A stretch of DNA of 54,617 bases, taken from a virus. Shown one piece after another: positions 1 to 8,935 of this stretch. The stretch spans positions 1-54,617 of IMG/VR virus record IMGVR_UViG_3300033146_001808; one strand, given 5' to 3'. A program made the position numbers and the translations under genes. Every line of letters begins with the position of its first letter. Within the stretch, counting starts at the first letter, position 1. The notes beneath the pieces were generated by a model. That model was given only the letters and a program-made list of their open reading frames with translations. It was not told the DNA's origin and ran no database searches.

Positions 1-357
1 CCAGAGATTATTGGATATGAACCCATAGTTCAATCTAATCTTAACATCTGGTCAGCAAGTATAGGAGTGAATTTAATGACATCACAAGGGTATTCGTTAG
101 CTCCATTAAAAGTGTCTTTAAAATTCCAAATAGGCACATTCTACTATTATTGGCTAAATTTAACAGCGGTTGCACATCGCTATGGTATGGATATATTTAA
201 TCACTATATAGTGTTACCTATAACTTGGTTAGATGAAGTTTATGATACTAATGAGATAGAGGTAGTAGATGAAGATACAGGAGAAGTAACAAAAACAACA
301 GTTGCTATTCTTAACAAAGACCATTATCGAGTTCACCAAAATAAGGTGAAGAGATAA
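1..357 (+). CDS. C-terminal part of an unrecognised protein, cut by the window edge
   Basis: The reading frame is open from base 1 to the TAA at 355-357, so the true start lies outside the window. The internal GTG at 67 and ATG at 76 are not preceded by a stop and the upstream codons look equally coding. The visible 118 residues include an aromatic stretch (GTFYYYWLNL) and end in a basic tail (HQNKVKR). I recognise no domain. It lies just upstream of lysis and fibre genes, so a structural or lysis-associated role is possible, but this is context only. The next frame begins exactly at its stop codon. Confidence 0.6.
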   Translation, partial: PEIIGYEPIVQSNLNIWSASIGVNLMTSQGYSLAPLKVSLKFQIGTFYYYWLNLTAVAHRYGMDIFNHYIVLPITWLDEVYDTNEIEVVDEDTGEVTKTTVAILNKDHYRVHQNKVKR

Positions 358-485
358 TTTATGGATATAGCGAGAAATATAAGCTCGACAATTATCCAAT
401 GAATGTATTAGATAATGAGAGTTTTGCTGAGTCGATTGCTGTTGGTGGAGAATTTTATGTTGAACCAATTGAAATTGAGGACTAA
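357..485 (+). CDS. Small ORF, 42 codons, possible ATT start
   Basis: A short open frame fills most of the gap between the truncated gene and the next CDS. It ends in TAA at 483-485, overlapping the next ATG by one base (TAATG). At its 5' end the previous stop reads TAATT, exactly where this genome often has TAATG, so an ATT start at 357 would reproduce the usual one-base overlap. The first ATG in frame is at 399 and would leave 28 residues. The product is acidic at its end (VEPIEIED) and has protein-like composition. It could be a real small gene, a gene that has lost its ATG, or the tail of the upstream gene reached by frameshifting. No function is recognised. Confidence 0.4.
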   Translation: MYGYSEKYKLDNYPMNVLDNESFAESIAVGGEFYVEPIEIED

Positions 486-1084
486 TGGACAATAACACTT
501 TAATCGACAAAAAGACAACTAGGTTGTCACAGAACCAAACATTTACGTTGTTTTTAATGGCTATGTTATTTTTTGTTGGCTATTCTTCATACAATGGTTA
601 TGTTGAGGGGAAGGTCACTAAAAATCACCAAATAATATCTATCAAGAAATCTGACCAAATTATTAGTTTATTAAAAATCATGGTAGAAGGAAGAGTTGAT
701 GTATTAAGTGAAGATGCTGCTTTGGAAAAATATCATGATAAATTTAATTGTAGCGCTTATGCCATATTAGACATGGCAATGCATACATTAACAATAAATA
801 ATGTTCATGATAGTATTCGTCAGATACAAATAAGAACCTATTACGATGTTGCTATCACTAATATGTATATGGACGACACTAGAATATTATCGAAGTTTAG
901 GTGTGGTGATAAAAGGCTTGATGGAGTAATGGCGTACATTCACCCAAATGAAATATTAGATCCCGTTTTAAAAATTATGTTTAGTGATAGAAAAACCTTG
1001 CAGAAGCGTAAAGATATAAGACAATTTCTTTATGGAAGTTTTGAAAGGTATTATCAAAAAGGTACAACTTATATTAAAGAATAA
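485..1084 (+). CDS. Membrane-anchored protein of unknown function
   Basis: This 199-residue protein has one clear hydrophobic segment at about residues 20-40 (FTLFLMAMLFFVGYSSYNGY), preceded by a short polar N-terminus with Lys and Arg. That fits an inner-membrane signal anchor with most of the chain outside the cytoplasm. The rest is mixed helical sequence with two Cys residues (FNCSAY and FRCGDK) that could form a disulfide outside the cell membrane. The gene starts by one-base overlap with the preceding ORF and is followed within 4 bases by a peptidase endolysin. A lysis accessory (spanin-like) role is suggested by position, but no lipobox or typical coiled-coil spanin pattern is visible. 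I do not recognise the family. Confidence 0.65.
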   Translation: MDNNTLIDKKTTRLSQNQTFTLFLMAMLFFVGYSSYNGYVEGKVTKNHQIISIKKSDQIISLLKIMVEGRVDVLSEDAALEKYHDKFNCSAYAILDMAMHTLTINNVHDSIRQIQIRTYYDVAITNMYMDDTRILSKFRCGDKRLDGVMAYIHPNEILDPVLKIMFSDRKTLQKRKDIRQFLYGSFERYYQKGTTYIKE

Positions 1085-1088
1085 TATT

Positions 1089-1424
1089 ATGAGTTTAAGA
1101 AAAGAACAATCGGAGTTTGCTAAAGATATAGTTCAACTATTAATCTTTATCCATCAACAAGGCTTTGAGATAAGCTTTGGTGAAACTTTTAGGACTAAGT
1201 ATCAACAAGCGGAATACATTCGTACAGGGCGCTCAAAAACGATGCGCTCTAAACACTTAAAGAAGTTAGCAATGGATTTGAATTTCTTTAAAGATGGTAA
1301 GATTGTTTACTCAAAGGAAAGGCTTCAAGTGATCGGTGACTATTGGGAGAGTTTAGATACTTTAAATAAATGGGGAGGTAATTGGAAGTTTAAAGATGTA
1401 CCTCATTTTCAAAGAACAGCATAG
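1089..1424 (+). CDS. Endolysin, M15 family D-Ala-D-Ala (L-Ala-D-Glu) peptidase
   Basis: This is a 111-residue single-domain zinc peptidase of the VanY/T5-endolysin type, which cleaves peptide cross-bridges of peptidoglycan. The zinc-binding signature S-x-H-x6-D is seen as S54, H56 and D63 (SKHLKKLAMDL), and the second half as D103-x-x-H106 (KDVPHFQ), the arrangement expected in M15 enzymes. The usual Gly in SxHxxGxAxD is Lys here. The frame stays open upstream to an ATG at 1032 inside the previous gene. I chose ATG 1089 because it lies 5 bases after the previous stop and gives the compact family length. There is no signal peptide, so export would depend on the holin-like protein encoded next. 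Confidence 0.85.
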   Translation: MSLRKEQSEFAKDIVQLLIFIHQQGFEISFGETFRTKYQQAEYIRTGRSKTMRSKHLKKLAMDLNFFKDGKIVYSKERLQVIGDYWESLDTLNKWGGNWKFKDVPHFQRTA

Positions 1425-1426
1425 TT

Positions 1427-1603
1427 ATGAAAAACGAAATAACATATAAATTCCATTTTACTATTAGTAAGATTATGGGAATATTTATAATTTTAGGAGG
1501 AATATCTTTAGGTTTTTATACTAAGGATAATTCAGTAGCGGTTACATTAACAACGGTAGGAGCCGGATTGTTAGCAACAAAGAATTTGTTTCAGAAAAAA
1601 TAA
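1427..1603 (+). CDS. Holin-like small membrane protein, 58 aa
   Basis: A 58-codon gene starts 2 bases after the endolysin stop. The product has a charged N-terminus, a hydrophobic segment at about 16-31 (IMGIFIILGGISLGF), a short charged turn (TKDN), a second apolar Gly/Ala-rich segment at about 37-51 (VAVTLTTVGAGLLA) and a basic tail (NLFQKK). Two membrane segments, tiny size and position directly after a muralytic enzyme are what phage holins look like. A holin would form membrane lesions that release the endolysin at the end of infection. The assignment rests on topology and context; holins have little conserved sequence. Confidence 0.7.
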   Translation: MKNEITYKFHFTISKIMGIFIILGGISLGFYTKDNSVAVTLTTVGAGLLATKNLFQKK

Positions 1604-1611
1604 TATTTATA

Positions 1612-2727
1612 ATGGCAAAAGATTGTATAGAATGGAGTGAGTATGCTAAGATAGAGATTATAATAAAAAAATATCTTGAAGAGCATAATATTGTCGGTGA
1701 TGTTAAATTTATTGATTTAATAGATACTCCAGATGAATATGTTAATGAAAATTTATTTGTAAGAATAAATGATGATGGAGATGGTTTAATTTTTCATTCT
1801 ATTCCTTCTGGTACATATAAAACTACTTTGCCAGGAGATCCTAGAGTACCGGAAGATATAGGAGGTATTGATAAAGACACTTTAGCTTCAGAATTAGATG
1901 GTAAAACTAATAGTGAAATGTGGGATGAAATATTATTTAAAACAATGTTTGCTACTAAAACGGATGATAAAGATGTAACTTTAAATAGTATAATGAGTGG
2001 ATATGTTGAAGTAGGAACTAGTATTAGCGGAACATTAACTGCAACATATAATCATGGAGAAATTACAGATGGAGATGGAGTAACGACAAGTGAAATTGGA
2101 GATTCTAGTACTAAATTTGTATTTATAGATTATGATGACAATACTATAACTAAAAACGTTACTGATATAGACGTACAGAGCACCCCTATTACAACGAAAG
2201 TATTATCTGGAAGTCATAGATGTAAAGTAATATTAACTCATTTACCTGGCACTAAATCGTATTTAGATAGCAAAGGACATGTTTATACTGATACAAATTT
2301 AGATGATTTAATTGCAGAAACAGAAGAAATTGGTTATTCAAATTATTATTATGGAAGATATAAAATTCTTCAAGGATTTTTTAATAATGCTTCTGATCCT
2401 ATTACAACAGGAACAGGAAGTGCTGAAAGATTAGATGTAAATTTATTTCATAATAAAGTTTGGGGATTAAATGGAAGTGTATTAAGTTCATTATCATTTC
2501 TTGATACACAATATAAATTCGTTGTAGCTTTTCCTAAATCATTTGGAGATGTAACTAAGATAGTTCTTACACAAGGAGGAACACCAATAGAGATACAGAA
2601 CAATCCAAGTATGAGTAAGTTTGAGAAAGAATATGATATGCCAGATGGTAAAGTAACTTATAATGTATATTCTTATACAGTAGCAAATCCATTAGTAACA
2701 GGAACACCAATTAAAGTATTTTTATAA
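1612..2727 (+). CDS. Putative tail appendage / receptor-binding protein
   Basis: A 371-residue protein. Its N-terminal ~75 residues look like a small mixed domain, followed by a linker ending in KTNSEMWDEILF at about residues 98-110. I recall this kind of short 'DGKT-x-SE-x-x-D-x-x-LF' motif from fibre-like adhesins of Bacteroidetes phages. The remainder is Thr/Ser/Gly-rich with alternating hydrophobic residues, consistent with beta-sandwich repeats as in appendage or receptor-binding proteins. It sits directly before a longer collagen-containing fibre gene with a 2-base gap. Which of the two touches the receptor cannot be told from sequence. Confidence 0.6.
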   Translation: MAKDCIEWSEYAKIEIIIKKYLEEHNIVGDVKFIDLIDTPDEYVNENLFVRINDDGDGLIFHSIPSGTYKTTLPGDPRVPEDIGGIDKDTLASELDGKTNSEMWDEILFKTMFATKTDDKDVTLNSIMSGYVEVGTSISGTLTATYNHGEITDGDGVTTSEIGDSSTKFVFIDYDDNTITKNVTDIDVQSTPITTKVLSGSHRCKVILTHLPGTKSYLDSKGHVYTDTNLDDLIAETEEIGYSNYYYGRYKILQGFFNNASDPITTGTGSAERLDVNLFHNKVWGLNGSVLSSLSFLDTQYKFVVAFPKSFGDVTKIVLTQGGTPIEIQNNPSMSKFEKEYDMPDGKVTYNVYSYTVANPLVTGTPIKVFL

Positions 2728-2729
2728 TT

Positions 2730-5636
2730 ATGGGACAAGACTTAAACTTAGCAGTACCTTTAGGAAAGGCTAATAAATTTACTCAATTTGCTAATGTAGT
2801 ATTTGATTCTGTAGCTATATTACTTATTTATTTAAATGGTAATGGAACTACAATATCGCCTTCTGTTGTAAAAAAAGCTGGAGATTTTTATTTTGTAAAA
2901 GATGGAACTAAATTTATTTTATACACTCTTAATACAGATGAAATATCAGTTACTAGATTAGGAGAAAAAGGAGATGCTTTAAATTGGTTAGGAGAATTAA
3001 ATACTGCTCCTAGTAGTCCTAATGAATTAGATGCTTATTTTAATACAGTAGATGGTCAATCTTATATTTATAATGGAACTTCATGGGATAAATTATCACA
3101 AAAAGGTATTCAAGGAGTGCCTGGATCTGGAGTAATAATTATAGATACACTTCTTATTGCTGATATATTAGCATTAACTCCAGCAGTAGGTTCAATGTAT
3201 ATAGCAGAGAATACTGATAGTGGAGCTTCTGTTCCCGGAGAAGCAGGAGATGGATATGTTTATAATGCTAGTAGTTGGACTAATGTAGGTCCGATACGTG
3301 GACCAAAAGGAGAGGATGGAGATGATGCTCCAATGGTAAAAATAGAATATGCTATAAATACAAATGGAGATAATTCTCAAACAACACCTGCTGCAACACA
3401 TGAGTATATAAGTTTTAGTACTGATGACGGTGTAACATGGTCAGATTGGGCTAAATATATTGGAGATAAAGGTCAGCCTGGAGATCCTGGTATAGATGCT
3501 AAGAATGTTAAAATAAAATATTGTACAGATACTAGTGGTAACACTTGTCAAACTACTCCTAGTATAACATATAAATATATAAGTTTTAGTACCGATGATG
3601 GTTCTAATTGGAGTACTCCAACAAAATATTTAGGTGATGATGGAAATCCGGGTAGTCCTGGTTCTAATGCTCCTATGGTAAAAATAAAATACGCAGAAGA
3701 TACTAATGGTACAAATGTTAGTTTTACTCCTAGTGCTTCTAGAAAGTATATTAATTTTAGTGTTGATAATGGAGTGATTTGGTCTGGGTGGTATAAATAT
3801 TTAGGAGATAAAGGAGATCAAGGAATTCCTGGACCAACTGTAGTTTCTGTTAAAGGTACGAATGTTGCTAAAATAAATACTACTGTTGGTGATGAGTTTA
3901 TTTTAGTAGAAACAGAAGATACTCCTACGGTTAATTCTATTCAACCTATAAGTTCTAAATGGGCTTATAGTTTTATATCAAAATTAATAAGTTCTTTTCA
4001 ATCAATTCCTGATAATAATCATTTTGTTACAGAAAAATTAGTTAAAAACTCTCTTGATAATAAAGTTACTGCAAATAATAACATAACAGCTTTAACAACT
4101 TCTGCAATAAGAAAGATAAAGCATGATGTTAAAGGCCTTATTACCGCTAGTACTGCTGCTACAACTGATGATTTAGCAGAAGCTTCTTCTAATCCTGCTA
4201 ATTTATATTTTACAATGGCAAGAGTAAGAACTACTACATTAAGTGGATTATCTATTCCAACTTCTTCTATTGTTGATATTACTGCTGCTAATACAGTTCT
4301 TGAAGCATTTGGTAAATTGCAAGCATTAATAAACGAAATAGATAGTGTAATATCTGATTTAACAACTGATGATATTCCTGAAAAAACAACAAGTCCTAGT
4401 AATCTTTATTTTACAACAGCAAGAGTTAAAGATGTCAAATTAGATGATATGGCTACTCCTGATGATAATACTGACTTAAATGCTAGTAATTCTCGTCATG
4501 GATTATTAAAAAAATTAATAGATGATGCAACTAAGTTTCTTAATTCAAAAGGAGAATGGGTTGTTCCTAATTATATTAATAATACTCATTTATTACATAC
4601 TGGAGATGTTGAGGGTGCTTTTAATTCTACAGCATTAACCATAAAAAACAAAGTTGTTACTTATGCTAAAATTCAAGATGTACCCACATTAACTGTATTA
4701 GGAAGAGTAGCTTCAAGTAGTGGTTCTGTAAAAGCTTTAACTAAAACAGAATTATTAACTTTAATAGATTCATTTAACACAACTAAAAGAGGATTAGTTG
4801 GTCATCCTACAACAGCAGAAGTAACAGCTAATAAAATATTGCGTGCTGATAATACATGGGTGTCTCAAATAAATACGCAACTTAGTAACACACAGGTAAT
4901 AGCAATGGAACTTGCTGGTTATAGTATAGCAACAGCTCCAGATACTATTGCAACTGATGATACTATTCTTCATGCTTTTGAAATACTTGAATACAGAGTA
5001 AGTATAAACGATAATAAAGTATCTGATCAAAATCATAATGTAGTTGGTAACTTAACTAATACTCCTACTGCTGCTAACGTAAAAATATTAACATCAAATG
5101 GTAATGATACTATAATACCTCCAGCAACAATATCAAAAGCAGGTGTTATGACAGCGGCTGATAGGATTAAGCTTAACGAATTAAAGATACAACATTACAT
5201 CACAGCTTCAAATGATGCTCCATGTGGTACTCTAGGTCTGACTACTAATGTAATTAATGATGAATGTGCTTCATTTGAAACAATTCGTCTAAATGTCTCG
5301 GTTAATACACCTTCCTTAAACGAGTTATTTGTATTAGACTCTAATGCTATTACGGTAATTAAGGCTTGTACGTTAAAAATACAATATGATATAGATTGTA
5401 ATGTAGATACTGACGTGGCTATTATTTATGTTTATAATAAGAGAACAGGTTATTCTGTACATAATACATTTTCCAGAGTTTATAATAAATCAGTACCACA
5501 ATCTTATTCTAAAACTATAACGGGTATAGTTGCTAATGATGGTGATGTATTTGAATTACGAGTTAGAAATCTTAAATATGTTAATGGAATGCGATTAACG
5601 TATTTTCAAGTAAATTTAACATTAGAAACAATATAA
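2730..5636 (+). CDS. Tail fibre with collagen-like linkers and tandem repeats
   Basis: A 968-residue fibre-like protein. Residues ~1-120 form an N-terminal region, probably the virion attachment end. Several short Gly-X-Y stretches follow: KGIQGVPGSG, RGPKGEDGDDAP, DKGQPGDPGIDA, DDGNPGSPGSNAP and DKGDQGIPGP. They separate three copies of a ~55-residue beta-rich repeat. Next come two copies of a NLYFTxARV element (NLYFTMARV, NLYFTTARV), a pattern familiar from trimeric phage fibre shafts. The last ~140 residues (after ADRIKLNELK) read as a beta-rich C-terminal domain with a hydrophobic finish, plausibly the receptor-binding tip. Gly-X-Y segments are known to trimerise phage fibres. Together with the gene before it, this is the probable host-range determinant. 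Confidence 0.8.
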   Translation: MGQDLNLAVPLGKANKFTQFANVVFDSVAILLIYLNGNGTTISPSVVKKAGDFYFVKDGTKFILYTLNTDEISVTRLGEKGDALNWLGELNTAPSSPNELDAYFNTVDGQSYIYNGTSWDKLSQKGIQGVPGSGVIIIDTLLIADILALTPAVGSMYIAENTDSGASVPGEAGDGYVYNASSWTNVGPIRGPKGEDGDDAPMVKIEYAINTNGDNSQTTPAATHEYISFSTDDGVTWSDWAKYIGDKGQPGDPGIDAKNVKIKYCTDTSGNTCQTTPSITYKYISFSTDDGSNWSTPTKYLGDDGNPGSPGSNAPMVKIKYAEDTNGTNVSFTPSASRKYINFSVDNGVIWSGWYKYLGDKGDQGIPGPTVVSVKGTNVAKINTTVGDEFILVETEDTPTVNSIQPISSKWAYSFISKLISSFQSIPDNNHFVTEKLVKNSLDNKVTANNNITALTTSAIRKIKHDVKGLITASTAATTDDLAEASSNPANLYFTMARVRTTTLSGLSIPTSSIVDITAANTVLEAFGKLQALINEIDSVISDLTTDDIPEKTTSPSNLYFTTARVKDVKLDDMATPDDNTDLNASNSRHGLLKKLIDDATKFLNSKGEWVVPNYINNTHLLHTGDVEGAFNSTALTIKNKVVTYAKIQDVPTLTVLGRVASSSGSVKALTKTELLTLIDSFNTTKRGLVGHPTTAEVTANKILRADNTWVSQINTQLSNTQVIAMELAGYSIATAPDTIATDDTILHAFEILEYRVSINDNKVSDQNHNVVGNLTNTPTAANVKILTSNGNDTIIPPATISKAGVMTAADRIKLNELKIQHYITASNDAPCGTLGLTTNVINDECASFETIRLNVSVNTPSLNELFVLDSNAITVIKACTLKIQYDIDCNVDTDVAIIYVYNKRTGYSVHNTFSRVYNKSVPQSYSKTITGIVANDGDVFELRVRNLKYVNGMRLTYFQVNLTLETI
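3300..3840 (+). repeat. Three tandem ~55-codon repeats with collagen-like spacers
   Basis: Within the fibre gene, three units each begin with VKIxYaxdTxG, continue with TP-x4-YIxFS and D(D/N)G-x-x-WS, and end with KYxGD(K/D)G followed by Gly-X-Y triplets. The copies differ at many positions, so they diverged after duplication rather than recently. This kind of unit can change number by recombination and so alter fibre length. Confidence 0.8.
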
Positions 5637-5637
5637 T

Positions 5638-6210
5638 ATGATTAATAAGATACAAGTTTACGGAATAGTACTTATAATTTTTATAGTGATGCTTATTGCT
5701 ATAATTTATGGAGGGAAAGTTATCATTAAATTAAATGATAAAATAGATAGTTTAGAAACAACAGTTATTCAAAGTGACTCGACAAACAAAGTTATCTTAT
5801 TGAGTAATGAGATGTTTAATCGTGTTTTAGAGAATAAATTAGATTCAATAGAGAAACATACTAAAATTAAGCCAAAGTATATTACTAATGTAACGGAGAT
5901 TCATAATCATTATCAAAGTAATGATACAACGATTTATGTAGCTCCTGAGCTATCATCTAATCTTTTTGATATAAGTTATGGTAATAAGTGTTGGGGATTC
6001 ACAGGAAGCTTTAATACGGTAAATAAAAAAGTAAAAATAAGTGATAAATGGGCTGAGAATGATATTACAATTTATGGATACTTTCAGAGAGATAGATTAT
6101 GGGGAGTTAAATGGTTTCCTAAATGGGGAACAAGAAGAGATTTTTTAGGTAGTTATTCTGATTGTGGAATTAAGACAGAAGTTACTGAATATAAATTAAA
6201 GAAGAAATAA
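5638..6210 (+). CDS. Membrane-anchored coiled-coil protein, spanin-like
   Basis: A 190-residue protein with an N-terminal transmembrane segment at about residues 9-27 (IVLIIFIVMLIAIIYGG). A Lys/Asp/Glu-rich helical region follows, likely a coiled coil (KLNDKIDSLETT, NKLDSIEKHTK), and then a folded C-terminal part with several Trp (KCWGFTGSF, DRLWGVKWFPKWG). One anchor plus a coiled coil in the envelope resembles Rz-type inner-membrane spanins, and similar proteins recur beside fibre and terminase genes in Bacteroidetes phages. A virion or DNA-delivery role is equally possible. It starts one base after the fibre stop and overlaps the next start by one base (TAATG). Confidence 0.5.
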   Translation: MINKIQVYGIVLIIFIVMLIAIIYGGKVIIKLNDKIDSLETTVIQSDSTNKVILLSNEMFNRVLENKLDSIEKHTKIKPKYITNVTEIHNHYQSNDTTIYVAPELSSNLFDISYGNKCWGFTGSFNTVNKKVKISDKWAENDITIYGYFQRDRLWGVKWFPKWGTRRDFLGSYSDCGIKTEVTEYKLKKK

Positions 6211-6818
6211 TGAGCGATAATATATTTGATAAAAGGAATGATTTAATTTATTTCGATAAAGATATTGATAAGCCAGCTTTAACTAAGCAGGCTTTGCCGT
6301 TTAAGCCAGTTAAAGATTTATATAGTAGAGATAGAAGCCAAGGTAAGAAGTTTATAAATAAGTGTGTAAAAATGGTTTATTATTTACACCATAAAGATTC
6401 TCCAATAGCTCATTTATCTACAGAGATGAAAAGAAATGAGATTGGTAATATGAGTGATGATCTAAATACTTTTGATTTTGGCAATGAATATTATAAAGCT
6501 TTTGAGAAGTTTTTCATAGAAACTCATCATTCAAGGATAGAGCAAAGATATTTAAGGTTTATTAGCGACTTAGATGACATTAGAGATAGTCTTATTGAAA
6601 TGCCTACGAAAGTCCGACAAAGAGTCTCTAAACTAATTGGAGAAGGAGAAAACCAACATAAACTTGAAGGAGTAGTTGAATATGATAATCAGATTGACAA
6701 AGTTCGTTCTATTCGTTCTTTATTAGATTTGGATAAATTAGAAAGCGTATTGAAAGCTAAAGTAGAAGAAGAGTACAAAGCTAAGAAAAGTAACAATAGA
6801 AGATTATTCGACCAATAA
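6210..6818 (+). CDS. Candidate small terminase subunit
   Basis: A 202-residue, highly charged, helix-predicting protein directly upstream of the large terminase gene (1-base gap). The C-terminal third (KLESVLKAKVEEEYKAKKSNNR) looks like an amphipathic helix followed by a basic tail. Small terminase subunits recognise packaging sites, form rings and hand DNA to the large subunit; they are small, helical and usually encoded just before it. I see no recognisable helix-turn-helix signature, so the call rests on position, size and composition. It could instead be another packaging-linked protein. Confidence 0.4.
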   Translation: MSDNIFDKRNDLIYFDKDIDKPALTKQALPFKPVKDLYSRDRSQGKKFINKCVKMVYYLHHKDSPIAHLSTEMKRNEIGNMSDDLNTFDFGNEYYKAFEKFFIETHHSRIEQRYLRFISDLDDIRDSLIEMPTKVRQRVSKLIGEGENQHKLEGVVEYDNQIDKVRSIRSLLDLDKLESVLKAKVEEEYKAKKSNNRRLFDQ

Positions 6819-6819
6819 T

Positions 6820-8934
6820 ATGAGATTTAAGAACACATATAAATTTAGCCCTATTTCGAATGGTGAAGAAGCGCCTTTTGAATTCGACCTATTTCATCAT
6901 AGTAATAATGAGGTTCCAGAATCAGAAGTTAATTATAATAAATACATTGAAAAGCACAATGTAATGACTGATGATTTTTGGTGGATAGAACAAAGGCGAA
7001 GGTGTATTGATGGTGTTACTTATAGTAATGTATTAGAAAAAGGTGGTGATGCTATTGTAGATGGTATTGATGCTATCTGGAATGATGCTAAAGAACCAAT
7101 GGAATATTTCAATAGGAATGTTGAAAGGCAAGTTATTATCCCTCCAACATCTGTTTATATTGTTGATGCTGATTTAATTTGTAAAGATTATAAGCTACAT
7201 ATCCCGGGAAGATTATATTTTTATCTTAATTTCTGGAAGATCATGAGAAAGGTCAAAGGTCAGAAGAGGAAAAAATATGGCAATCCTAAGTTTACGGATA
7301 TGGATTTCTTTAAAGCATATAGAGTAGTAAATCAAATTAAGGAAGGTGTTGATAATTCAGAAGCTAAAGCAAGACAGAAAGGATTTAGTGAGTGGGTAGG
7401 TGGAGGAATTCTTGCTTATAATTATTTATTCGTACATGATAGTGAGAATATTATAATTGCAGGTACAGAAGGCGATGCAACAAACTTGTTTGCTAAAACA
7501 ATGAATGGAATTGATAATCTTAAGAACACTCAATTTTATAGATTTTATAGTAAGAAAGTTCAGAGTAAAGATGATATGAAACTCATTGCTGAAAGAGGTG
7601 GTAGTATTCAATCTTTTTATACATCTACAGATCCTCAGAAACTTTCTCGTTTATCTCCTTATTGGGTAGTATATGAAGAGGTAGGAAAGTGGCAGAAAGG
7701 ACTTGTTAAGCAAGTTGATACGTTTGTTACTCCTTCAATTATTGCAGAGAATGAGCGTACAGGATTTAGAACATATATCGGTACTGGTGGAGAAATGGAT
7801 AAAGGAGCTGATGATTTACGTAAAATACATTATTCTACAAGCAATCAATATTTAAGGTTTGTAAATAAATTCGAGAGAGTTGATGCTACAAATACTAAAT
7901 CAGGTTGGTTTACTTCTGACTGGTGGTTTAAAGTTATTGATGAAGATGGAAATAGTTTAAAGGCTGAATCTATAGTTGCCAACGCTAAAGAAATTTCTGA
8001 CGAGAAAGATGCAGTAGAAAGATATATTCTTACTACTCAAAAAGCTTTATTTGCTGGAGATGCATTTATGATTTCAAATGCAGGTTTCTTTGGAGAGGTA
8101 ACTATAAATAGATTAAATGCTAGACTGGCTAAGATAAGATTGAACAAGGAGCTACAAATAGAGCGACATGGTATATTAGAATGGATTGATAAAAGTAAAC
8201 CTTATAATGGTGTTAGATTTATCGAAACTGATAAAGAAGAAGCTTTTGTTACAATAGTAGAAGAGCCAATGCTTGATAAAGATGGCAAAGCTTATTTTAA
8301 TTTATACGAAGGTGGTATTGATAGTTATGACCAAGATGAATCAAACACTTCAACTTCATTAGGAGCTGCGGTTATTAGAAAGAAATTATTAGATTTGAAT
8401 ACAACATATAATACTGATTGTGCAATGTTATTAGAACGCCCAGATACAGCTCATGGAGGAAGGGTGAAGTTTTATGAACATTGTGCTATGTTGGGTATTT
8501 ATTACGGTAAATTAGAGTTTACTATTGAGCATACAAGAAAGCTTGTAATAGATTGGATGTTATGGAATGGATTTGAGAGCTTAATTGCTGAAAGACCAAG
8601 TTTTGCTTTTGCTGATAAGATAGATAAAAGTAAGGCTGCGAATAGATATGGAGTTGATGGTAGTATGAAGCCGCAAGTAATGGCATTGATGTCAGAAACT
8701 TTAACAGAAGAGTTTATTGATAATATGTTCCTTACAGAACAGATTGAAGCTTTAGCTAAGTATCAGTATTCAAGAAGTTATAACTGTGATGTTACTGTTG
8801 CTACAGCTCATGCTAATATTGGAGCCAAGGAGCATAGTAATAGGATAATAATGACAGAGGATAGGAGAAATAACGAAAGAGCTTTTAAACCAAGAGTGTT
8901 CAAGAGAGTTAGTAATAATATAATAGCTATATAA
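6820..8934 (+). CDS. terL: Terminase large subunit (packaging ATPase-nuclease)
   Basis: A 704-residue motor protein that pumps genome DNA into the procapsid and cuts it. The ATPase half shows a phage-type Walker A region at residues 184-190 (ARQKGFS, following an arginine-containing strand) and a Walker B with catalytic Glu at 282-287 (WVVYEE). The C-terminal half reads as an RNase H-fold nuclease. GGIDSYDQD at 498-506 supplies the first metal-binding Asp (D501), and LLERPD near E539 a second acidic residue. Length is normal for TerL of tailed phages. Gene order (TerS candidate, TerL, portal) and spacing of one base on each side support it. Confidence 0.88.
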   Translation: MRFKNTYKFSPISNGEEAPFEFDLFHHSNNEVPESEVNYNKYIEKHNVMTDDFWWIEQRRRCIDGVTYSNVLEKGGDAIVDGIDAIWNDAKEPMEYFNRNVERQVIIPPTSVYIVDADLICKDYKLHIPGRLYFYLNFWKIMRKVKGQKRKKYGNPKFTDMDFFKAYRVVNQIKEGVDNSEAKARQKGFSEWVGGGILAYNYLFVHDSENIIIAGTEGDATNLFAKTMNGIDNLKNTQFYRFYSKKVQSKDDMKLIAERGGSIQSFYTSTDPQKLSRLSPYWVVYEEVGKWQKGLVKQVDTFVTPSIIAENERTGFRTYIGTGGEMDKGADDLRKIHYSTSNQYLRFVNKFERVDATNTKSGWFTSDWWFKVIDEDGNSLKAESIVANAKEISDEKDAVERYILTTQKALFAGDAFMISNAGFFGEVTINRLNARLAKIRLNKELQIERHGILEWIDKSKPYNGVRFIETDKEEAFVTIVEEPMLDKDGKAYFNLYEGGIDSYDQDESNTSTSLGAAVIRKKLLDLNTTYNTDCAMLLERPDTAHGGRVKFYEHCAMLGIYYGKLEFTIEHTRKLVIDWMLWNGFESLIAERPSFAFADKIDKSKAANRYGVDGSMKPQVMALMSETLTEEFIDNMFLTEQIEALAKYQYSRSYNCDVTVATAHANIGAKEHSNRIIMTEDRRNNERAFKPRVFKRVSNNIIAI

Positions 8935-8935
8935 A

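Noticed and set aside
229-510. Minus-strand frame opposite the first two genes
   Set aside because: It is antisense to genes with coherent coding frames and stop-start coupling, and its Ile/Ser/Tyr-rich translation is typical of antisense AT-rich DNA. The same applies to the other minus-strand frames before 54330.
1032-1088. Upstream extension of the M15 endolysin to ATG 1032
   Set aside because: It would overlap the previous gene by 53 bases and add residues absent from the compact M15 domain; ATG 1089 fits the tight spacing seen elsewhere.
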